Shown in pieces: positions 1 to 4,828 of a stretch of DNA of 14,289 bases. Source of the DNA: Candidatus Magasanikbacteria bacterium CG10_big_fil_rev_8_21_14_0_10_36_16 (GTDB lineage Bacteria; Patescibacteriota; Patescibacteriia; Magasanikbacterales; UBA922); the NCBI GenBank assembly GCA_002773185.1, contig PFBU01000009.1, forward strand, positions 1 through 14,289, read 5' to 3'. A program made the translations under genes and the position numbers. How positions within the stretch are numbered: position 1 is the first letter of the stretch; the number at the start of each line of letters is the position of its first letter. The notes below the pieces were generated by a model. The model did no database searches. It saw only the letters and a program-made list of their open reading frames with translations, and was not told the DNA's origin.

Positions 1-21
1 ATAGACCTCAACGTTATACCC

Positions 22-78
22 CGCTTTTCGCGAAAGGCGTGACTAACCTCAGCCAGAGGCTGATCAGCCTTTGGCTGA
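22..78. repeat. Nested intergenic palindromes
   Basis: Two palindromes lie side by side. Positions 22-39 form a dyad around the perfect core TTTCGCGAAA (26-35). Positions 49-78 contain two small hairpins, CAGCC-AGA-GGCTG (50-62) and CAGCC-TTT-GGCTG (65-77), which together form one larger palindrome centred on TGATCA with a single mismatch. No coding frame explains this. It resembles the short GC-rich intergenic palindromes common in low-GC Patescibacteria genomes (my recollection, not checked). Possible roles are a REP-like repeat, or a terminator for a gene beyond the left edge, although no T-tract follows on either side. Confidence 0.6.
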
Positions 79-137
79 AACTGAGCTACTGGCCATGATG
101 TATTTATTTTTAACAAGTAGAGTATAGCAGGTTACCC

Positions 138-166
138 TTGATTTTTCAAGTCTAATAGGGTATAAT
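138..166 (+). promoter_or_regulatory. Sigma70-type promoter of the pseudouridine synthase gene
   Basis: TTGATT (138-143) and a perfect TATAAT (161-166) are separated by exactly 17 bases. The predicted transcription start (about 173) is only a few bases before the ATG at 177, so the mRNA is probably leaderless or nearly so. No Shine-Dalgarno sequence precedes the ATG, which agrees with this. Confidence 0.72.
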
Positions 167-176
167 CGCTCTACCT

Positions 177-1151
177 ATGAAAAACTCTAAAAATACCCAA
201 GTTTATCCAGTACTAGAAGAAAGCCGTCATGAGCGTCTAGACGTCTTTTTGGTCGAACAAATGGCTATAAGTCGCTCACAAATTCAAAAGATGATAACTT
301 TAGGACAGGTGACTATCGATGGTAAAATTCCCAAAAAAGCTGGAGAAAGGCTTACCTCAGCTAAAAATGTAGAAGTAGAGGCTTTGACAGAAAAGTCTGA
401 AGCTAATAAAAAAACTGACAGAAAAAAAATGAAATTGGAAATCTTGGGGGAGTCCAAGGATTATATTGTAGTCAACAAACCAGCTGGTATTTTGGTGCAT
501 CCAACACAAGCTGGTGAGACAGACACACTTGCTAATATTCTAGTAGAAAAATATCCAGAAATAAAACAAATCGGCGATAGTGAAGTGCGACCAGGTATCG
601 TGCATCGTCTCGACAAAGATGCTTCTGGTGTGCTCGTCGTCGCTCGTACAGCAAAAAGTTTTGCCAGTTTGAAAAAACAATTTCAAGATAGAAGTGTAGA
701 TAAAATCTACAGTGTTTTGGTTTATGGGGATGTAACTCGAGATCATGATATTATAGATTTTGAAATTGACCGTGGCGACGACGGACGTATGGTCTCTCGA
801 CCAAAGATAGACAAGATGAAACTTCGTAATATTAGTAAAATCCAAGACGGCAAAGAAGCTGTCTCAGAATATTGGGTAGAAAAAAGATACAAAAGATTTA
901 CTTTGCTAAAAGTGAAGATTCACACTGGTCGTACGCACCAAATTCGTGTGCACATGTTTGCGATTGGTCACCCTGTCGTCGGTGATAGACTTTATATAAA
1001 CAAAAAACTAGTCAAAAAAAGTGATCAAGAATTGAAAAGATTGTTTCTTCATGCTAAGCATCTAGAATTTACAGATTTGCAGGGTGAACGTGTTAGTTTT
1101 GACAAAAATATTCCAGTGGAATTAAAAAATTATTTAAAAGGTTTAACTTAG
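177..1151 (+). CDS. rluD: RluD-family 23S rRNA pseudouridine synthase
   Basis: The 324-aa protein has the full RluA/RluD layout. An S4 RNA-binding domain lies at about residues 18-68 (ERLDVFLVEQ through the IDGKIPKKAGERL region), followed by a lysine-rich linker and the catalytic domain. The signature RPGIVHRLDKDASGVL (138-152) holds the catalytic aspartate D146, and GRTHQIRVH (251-259) is the second conserved motif. Such enzymes convert uridines of large-subunit rRNA to pseudouridine (E. coli RluD acts on helix 69); the exact target site here is inferred only from family. The length matches RluD (about 325 aa). The start is set by the promoter that ends just upstream. It is followed by a repeat-rich spacer, so it is probably a single transcription unit. 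Confidence 0.9.
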   Translation: MKNSKNTQVYPVLEESRHERLDVFLVEQMAISRSQIQKMITLGQVTIDGKIPKKAGERLTSAKNVEVEALTEKSEANKKTDRKKMKLEILGESKDYIVVNKPAGILVHPTQAGETDTLANILVEKYPEIKQIGDSEVRPGIVHRLDKDASGVLVVARTAKSFASLKKQFQDRSVDKIYSVLVYGDVTRDHDIIDFEIDRGDDGRMVSRPKIDKMKLRNISKIQDGKEAVSEYWVEKRYKRFTLLKVKIHTGRTHQIRVHMFAIGHPVVGDRLYINKKLVKKSDQELKRLFLHAKHLEFTDLQGERVSFDKNIPVELKNYLKGLT

Positions 1152-1224
1152 AAAAATAAAAGATTTTAATAAGAAGTTCCCTTTTTAAGTTTTTGAATTA
1201 TTAAAATATCCCAATTTGAAATGT

Positions 1225-1330
1225 GGAATGACGAAATAAGTCTGAAAGAACGAATTTCGTTATGGTGTGTGCTAACGAATTTCATTGTTACACATTCCCT
1301 GCCTGCCGGCAGGCAAGAATTCATCATTCC
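1225..1330. repeat. Palindrome-rich intergenic repeat cluster
   Basis: Between the pseudouridine synthase gene and gmk there is a patchwork of short symmetries. GGAATG (1225-1230) is inverted as CATTCC at 1293-1298 and again at 1325-1330. AACGAATTTCGTT (1249-1261) is an odd palindrome whose first ten bases recur at 1274-1283. TGCCTGCCGGCAGGCA (1300-1315) is a perfect 16-base GC-rich palindrome. Short frames run through it on both strands but have no protein character. It looks like a mobile or REP/MITE-like intergenic element; only a genome-wide copy count could show that. Confidence 0.55.
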
Positions 1331-1340
1331 ATTTATTAAT

Positions 1341-1388
1341 GACAAGAGCCAGCTTGTCAAACGCGCGTTAAACAAGCTGGCGCTTGTC
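1341..1388 (+). repeat. Long hairpin, possible terminator of the upstream gene
   Basis: A 17-base inverted repeat: GACAAGAGCCAGCTTGT (1341-1357) pairs with 1372-1388 with one mismatch (A opposite the G expected to be C). The 14-base loop contains a second perfect palindrome, AACGCGCGTT (1360-1369). A T-rich stretch (1391-1406) follows, so on the plus strand it could act as an imperfect intrinsic terminator between the pseudouridine synthase gene and gmk. It may equally be the end of the adjacent repeat cluster. Confidence 0.6.
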
Positions 1389-1432
1389 ACTCCTTATTTT
1401 TTATTTGTACAATTAGTTATAAAAATAAAACT

Positions 1433-2023
1433 ATGGAAAAGCCATATTCTATTGTCATTATTTCCGGACCATCGGGAGTAGGGGAAGATAGTATTATTGA
1501 AAAATTAGCCAAAGATATTGACATTGAGCGTGTCATCACGACTACTACTAGAGCTATGCGCCCAGGTGAGAGTGAAGGTCATCCTTATCACTTCGTCTCT
1601 AAGCAAGATTTCGAGGAAAAAGTGAAACAAGAAAAATTCTTTGAATATGCGGAAGAGTACAATGGACATCTCTATGGTGTGACTTTTGAAGAATTGAAAA
1701 GGGTAGAGAATAGTGGCAAAGTTGGTGTCTGGAAAATAGAATACAAGGGAGTGATCAAAGCCAAAGAACTGATCCCAAATATCGTCGCTATCTTCATCAA
1801 TGCTCCTCTAGAGGTGCTAGAAAGCCGTATTCGACGTCGTGACAAGGCTGATGACGCCTATGTGGCTGAGAGAATGGAATATACCAAAGAATGGCTAAAA
1901 TATCGTCATATCTACGACTACGAGGTGGAGAATACTGAGGGTAAACTAGAACAATCCGTAGTCAATATCGAGAAAATTATTAGAGAGCTCTTTCCTCTTG
2001 ACAAAGAGGGTAATATTGTGTAG
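1433..2023 (+). CDS. gmk: Guanylate kinase-like protein with altered P-loop
   Basis: The 196-aa protein has the size and motif order of guanylate kinase, which phosphorylates GMP to GDP with ATP. Visible are a P-loop-like GPSGVGEDS (12-20), TTTTRAMRPGE (36-46) with the GMP-contacting arginines R40 and R43, PYHFVS (51-56), EYAEEYNGHLYG (71-82, equivalent to the E.A...G..YG motif), and an arginine-rich LID, SRIRRRDKAD (131-140). Two key places are atypical. The Walker A lysine is E18 (GAA where AAA is expected), with D19 for glycine. The usual IDvqG strand end reads KIEYKG (101-106). The protein is therefore guanylate kinase by fold, but its catalysis or substrate may differ. No clear Shine-Dalgarno site precedes the ATG; TATAAA at 1418-1423 is a possible -10 box without a good -35. 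Its stop codon lies in the rplS promoter. Confidence 0.8.
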   Translation: MEKPYSIVIISGPSGVGEDSIIEKLAKDIDIERVITTTTRAMRPGESEGHPYHFVSKQDFEEKVKQEKFFEYAEEYNGHLYGVTFEELKRVENSGKVGVWKIEYKGVIKAKELIPNIVAIFINAPLEVLESRIRRRDKADDAYVAERMEYTKEWLKYRHIYDYEVENTEGKLEQSVVNIEKIIRELFPLDKEGNIV

Positions 2024-2026
2024 AAT
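1998..2026 (+). promoter_or_regulatory. Promoter of rplS inside the end of gmk
   Basis: A perfect TTGACA (1998-2003), encoding Leu-Asp-Lys of gmk, is followed after exactly 17 bases by TAGAAT (2021-2026). The first three bases of this -10 box are the TAG stop codon of gmk. Predicted transcription start is near 2033, giving a leader of about 65 bases for rplS. Confidence 0.7.
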
Positions 2027-2057
2027 GTCTGCAAACAAAAAATTATAAATCTCGCAT

Positions 2058-2078
2058 GTTGGGGTATATACTACCAAC
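2058..2078 (+). promoter_or_regulatory. Hairpin in the rplS 5' leader
   Basis: GTTGG (2058-2062) pairs with CCAAC (2074-2078). The stem can be extended by TA-TA pairs across a two-G bulge, with the loop centred on GTATATAC. It lies within the predicted untranslated leader of rplS, about 20 bases before the start codon. Ribosomal protein leaders, including several L19 leaders in other phyla, often bind their own product; whether this short hairpin does so is inference. Confidence 0.35.
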
Positions 2079-2099
2079 CTCTCGTAAACAACAAAATAT

Positions 2100-2477
2100 A
2101 TGTCACAAGAAATCAAAGACATCCGTGATGAAGTTCAGTCAGGTATGATTGTCAGAGTTCATCAAAAAATCAAAGAAACCAATGCTAAAGGTGAAGAAAA
2201 AGAACGTATCCAAATCTATGAAGGAATGGTAATCGCTGTAAAGCATGGTAAAGAATCTGGTGCTACTATGACTGTTCGTAAAGTATCTGATGGAATTGGT
2301 GTAGAAAAGATTTATCCAATATTTTCTCCAGTTATTGACAAAATAGAATTGGTTCGTAAGATGAAAGTAACAAAATCTCGTCCTTATTATCTACGTACTT
2401 ACAAGAAAAAATTGAAAGAAGTAAAGGAAGAAAAGACTGTTGCTAAAAAAGAAGAAGTAAAAGAGGAAGTTAAATAA
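2100..2477 (+). CDS. rplS: Large ribosomal subunit protein L19 (bL19)
   Basis: The 125-aa protein contains the diagnostic L19 core: SGMIVRVHQKI near the N-terminus, KERIQIYEGMVIA in the middle, TVRKVSDGIGVEKIYPIFSP, and KSRPYYLR near residue 95. L19 sits at the interface of the 50S and 30S subunits. The C-terminus carries an extra Lys/Glu-rich tail of about 20 residues (EKTVAKKEEVKEEVK), which is beyond the usual 115-aa length and probably disordered. The start codon has no Shine-Dalgarno sequence. The gene has its own promoter in the end of gmk, a leader hairpin, and a strong terminator 35 bases after its stop. Confidence 0.96.
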   Translation: MSQEIKDIRDEVQSGMIVRVHQKIKETNAKGEEKERIQIYEGMVIAVKHGKESGATMTVRKVSDGIGVEKIYPIFSPVIDKIELVRKMKVTKSRPYYLRTYKKKLKEVKEEKTVAKKEEVKEEVK

Positions 2478-2493
2478 TATTTTGAAAAACTCG

Positions 2494-2540
2494 TCTGCCT
2501 TGGGCGGATTAAAAAAACCACTTGGGTGGTTTTTTATTTT
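2494..2540. terminator. Bidirectional intrinsic terminator between rplS and the SWIM gene
   Basis: AAAAAACCAC (2512-2521) and GTGGTTTTTT (2526-2535) form a perfect 10-bp stem with a TTGG loop, with A- and T-runs on the proper sides for both directions. A smaller hairpin, TCTGCC-TTG-GGCGGA (2494-2508), lies just before it. The stem overlaps the stop codon of the converging SWIM gene (2534-2536), so one element terminates both rplS and the minus-strand gene. Confidence 0.9.
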
Positions 2541-3256
2541 ATATTGACAAGTGCTTCTTCCCAGCCAAACATTGTTTCTTTGTTTTTTAATTTTTTGAAT
2601 GCTTTTGAACAATTTTTATCAATAAAATAATATTCCAAAAGTATCTGTACGGTTTGTTCTATAAAAGTTCCAACTGTGCCATCGGAGTCATCCACTGCAT
2701 TTAGTAGTTTTCTATCCAAGCGAAGTAATATATCTACCAAGATTTTCGCGGTCTGTTCGCTTACTGGTAATTGAGAAATAATAGATGCGAGTCTAGCACA
2801 GCCTTCGCTGAGAGAATTTTGGTAACGAAACCAAGTACTCGACGGTCCTCTATAGGCTTTGATATAGCGCATGGCAGTTGTTATTTCTTGTTGCATTTTT
2901 TGTAATTCATCTTTATCTAGCTCCCCAGTCTCTATATTACATACTGGTTCAGTATATTGTTTTTTGTCTTCTTGGGTCATTGGTTTGCCAGCCATGACTA
3001 CATGAAGAGCCAGAGCTATTACATGTTTGCAAAGTACATCATTTTCCCCGAGGTAGCAGGTACAGGTGGCTTGGTCTAGATTTTTGTTGCTAACTGATAC
3101 GTGGTAGGATTGACTACCTAAAACAGTTGCGTCAAAACCGAATGGATTTGTAGTTACATTTATTACTTTTCCTTTTCCATATAGATCGATGGCCTTGTCA
3201 AATGTTTTTGGATCTATTGAAAATTTTATTTTATCCAAATCAAATGTCTTTTCCAT
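2534..3256 (-). CDS. SWIM zinc-finger domain protein
   Basis: A 240-aa protein with a clear SWIM zinc-binding motif CxCx8CxH at residues 65-78 (CTCYLGENDVLCKH). This is embedded in the typical context: a preceding beta-rich segment VSVSNKNLDQATC and a following hydrophobic helix VIALALHVV. SWIM domains bind DNA or proteins and occur in bacterial SNF2-type helicases and stand-alone proteins. No helicase part is present here, and the C-terminal 150 residues (predicted helical, with a FIEQTVQILLEYYF segment) match nothing I recognise. It starts 17 bases after the stop of the interrupted upstream gene, so the two are probably co-transcribed. Its exact function is unknown. Confidence 0.75.
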   Translation of the reverse strand: MEKTFDLDKIKFSIDPKTFDKAIDLYGKGKVINVTTNPFGFDATVLGSQSYHVSVSNKNLDQATCTCYLGENDVLCKHVIALALHVVMAGKPMTQEDKKQYTEPVCNIETGELDKDELQKMQQEITTAMRYIKAYRGPSSTWFRYQNSLSEGCARLASIISQLPVSEQTAKILVDILLRLDRKLLNAVDDSDGTVGTFIEQTVQILLEYYFIDKNCSKAFKKLKNKETMFGWEEALVNIK

Positions 3257-3273
3257 ACATTTTTTTGATATAC

Positions 3274-3657
3274 TTAAAATGGAATTTCGCCAATTGACAA
3301 ATCATCTTTAATAATATTATTTTTTGGTGGATAATCTTTTGGTTGGGGTGTTGGTATTATGGTAGAAGGTAGTATTAGATCTTCAAAATCGCCATCATAG
3401 TCGTCCTCGTCCTCATCACAGCTACAATTGTGGTCACAATTATTATCATCAGATTTACCTTCTTCTTCCCAAAAAGTAGAATCCTCTCCATCAAAATGTA
3501 TGTGATCAAATAAATCTTCTGGTACCTGCTTATATTTTTTTAGTTTGATAGAATCACGAGCAGTCTTTAGCCAGGCGCTGGTATATGAAATATCGTCTGT
3601 AAGTTCAGTCAGACGAATTTGTACTGTTGTATAATAATCTTCGCTAAAGTTGTATTC
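3274..3657 (-). pseudogene. C-terminal part of interrupted hypothetical gene
   Basis: This open frame of 127 codons follows the TGA of the upstream gene (3658-3660) in exactly the same frame and ends in TAA (3274-3276). It begins EYNFSEDYYTTV and has no ATG, GTG or TTG near its 5' end, so it cannot easily be an independent gene. The middle contains a cysteine cluster, CDHNCSC, directly followed by a run of Asp/Glu. The tail is proline-rich (IPTPQPKDYPPK). Codon use looks protein-coding. I read it as the rest of the 4050-3658 gene, which would total about 258 residues if the TGA were sense. The family is not recognised. Confidence 0.55.
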
Positions 3658-4050
3658 TCATTCCTCCCGTTCTTTTTTTGTGGCTGTTTTGAGTATACGT
3701 TTGTGAATATCTCTTTCAATATCCATTTTGGATAATTCAAAACGTGTAGCCCCGGCTTTGTCCATTCTATTCCAGAGCCAGCGTTCTTTTTGAATGATCA
3801 TTTTTGCAAGAAAAAAATCCCTTTCTTCTTGTTTGTTATTTGGACTATAGTAAAAAAAGAGGGCTTCATCATAAGCTATCTTGGCATAGGCACATAAATC
3901 TTTGTTTGGTTCTGAAATAATAAAATCTTCCAACTTTTTGATGCCTTCATCTGTACCAGCATGTGCCCATTTTTGTAGTTGTGAGAAGAGTAAATCGGAT
4001 ATAGATTCAGCAGGTGTTTTGGTTTGTTTTTTTGATTGTTTTTTAGGCAT
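3658..4050 (-). CDS. Hypothetical protein, N-terminal part of interrupted gene
   Basis: A 130-aa, lysine-rich, probably all-helical protein that I do not recognise. It begins MPKKQSKKQTK and carries aromatic-rich stretches (AYDEALFFYYSP, ERWLWNRM). It ends KKEREE at a TGA whose downstream sequence stays open in the same frame for 127 more codons, so this is likely the first half of a longer protein broken by a nonsense codon. A near-consensus promoter lies 33 bases upstream. No Shine-Dalgarno site precedes the start. A strong GGGAGG sits just before the TGA (3664-3669), but no usable start codon follows it at proper spacing. The SWIM gene lies downstream. Confidence 0.6.
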   Translation of the reverse strand: MPKKQSKKQTKTPAESISDLLFSQLQKWAHAGTDEGIKKLEDFIISEPNKDLCAYAKIAYDEALFFYYSPNNKQEERDFFLAKMIIQKERWLWNRMDKAGATRFELSKMDIERDIHKRILKTATKKEREE

Positions 4051-4082
4051 AGATAAAATTGATTAAGTGTAAGTATATTTTT

Positions 4083-4111
4083 ATTTTAGTTTTATTTATA
4101 ATTTCTGTCAA
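4083..4111 (-). promoter_or_regulatory. Promoter of the hypothetical/SWIM gene pair
   Basis: On the minus strand a perfect TTGACA (4111-4106) is followed after 17 bases by TAAAAT (4088-4083). The predicted start near 4076 leaves a leader of about 26 bases to the ATG at 4050. It lies between the stop of the YgjP-like gene (4127) and the hypothetical gene, so it separates the restriction island from the SWIM pair. Confidence 0.7.
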
Positions 4112-4126
4112 ATTTCACTTTTTTTG

Positions 4127-4828
4127 TTAACCAAATCTTATTTCCAAATTTTCTTTTATTTTTTCCCAGCCTAGATACATCTCATCTAAATATTGCCAGA
4201 ATTTTTTATTATGATTCTTGTATCTTACATGGCAAAGTTCGTGAGTTATTACATAATCAATTGTTTTTGAGGAAGATTGTAGAAGTAGAGGGTTTAGTGT
4301 GATTGTCTGCCCTTTGAAACTACCCCATTTACGTTTCATCGGAGAAATGCGCAACAGAATTTTTTTCTTATAGCCAAATTTTTGATATAGCAATTCAAAA
4401 CGTTCTTTGAAAATGGTTTTTGCTCTTTCTTTATACCAAATATCTAACATTTTTTTTATATACAATTTGTTTTCTTTGTCTATTGTAGTTTGTAATAAAA
4501 TTTTACCGCGAGAAAGAGTAATTTTCTCTTCTTTCGCCTTTTTGATAATCAATTGATATTGTCGTCCTAGATAATAAAAACTTTCACCAGATACATATTC
4601 TTTTTTGTAAATTTTTTTATGGTATTTTTCAAAAAATTTAATTTGTTTGTCTATCCAATTCCATTTTTTTTGTAAAAAAGTTTCTATTTTTTCTTGTTTG
4701 GCTTCGGTTGGGCATAGCAAAATTACCTCCATGTTTGGTTTGATGGTTAATTTTAGACTATCCCTTTTTTGTTTGATTAGACTATATTCTAAAGTATGAG
4801 ATCCATAAATTATAGTGTGTTTTTTCAT
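4127..4828 (-). CDS. YgjP-like metallopeptidase (DUF45, M48-type)
   Basis: A 233-aa protein of the YgjP/DUF45 family. The zinc-binding HELCH motif (196-200) is followed by H206 in VRYKNHNKKFW, and the family-typical KWGSF (168-172) and LNP (178-180) precede it. The N-terminal half holds the family's paired beta region and the KKWNWIDKQI segment. The fold is that of a zinc-dependent protease, probably cytoplasmic: no signal peptide or membrane segment is visible. It overlaps hsdR by ATGA (4825-4828), implying translational coupling. Stand-alone YgjP proteins are often encoded next to type I restriction genes; a role in processing or turnover of HsdR is a plausible but unproven inference. Confidence 0.88.
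   Translation of the reverse strand: MKKHTIIYGSHTLEYSLIKQKRDSLKLTIKPNMEVILLCPTEAKQEKIETFLQKKWNWIDKQIKFFEKYHKKIYKKEYVSGESFYYLGRQYQLIIKKAKEEKITLSRGKILLQTTIDKENKLYIKKMLDIWYKERAKTIFKERFELLYQKFGYKKKILLRISPMKRKWGSFKGQTITLNPLLLQSSSKTIDYVITHELCHVRYKNHNKKFWQYLDEMYLGWEKIKENLEIRFG

Noticed and set aside
81..94. Minus strand GGCCAGTAGCTCAG resembles the 5' end and D-arm of a tRNA
   Set aside because: The following sequence is occupied by palindromes, no normal anticodon arm can be folded, and no T-loop appears before the window edge. At most a tRNA remnant; not supported as a gene.
540..845. Minus-strand open frame opposite the pseudouridine synthase
   Set aside because: Lies wholly over the catalytic domain of a clear gene and shows no protein features.
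3658..3660. UGA read as glycine (genetic code 25, as in Gracilibacteria/Absconditabacteria)
   Set aside because: Apart from this single codon no long gene (hsdR, hsdM, uvrA, hsdS, rluD) contains an in-frame TGA, and all their glycines use GGN codons, so general recoding is not supported.
3620..3660. Selenocysteine insertion at the in-frame TGA
   Set aside because: No SECIS-like stem-loop with a suitable apical loop is visible just downstream, and the flanking residues (Glu-TGA-Glu) do not look like a redox site.
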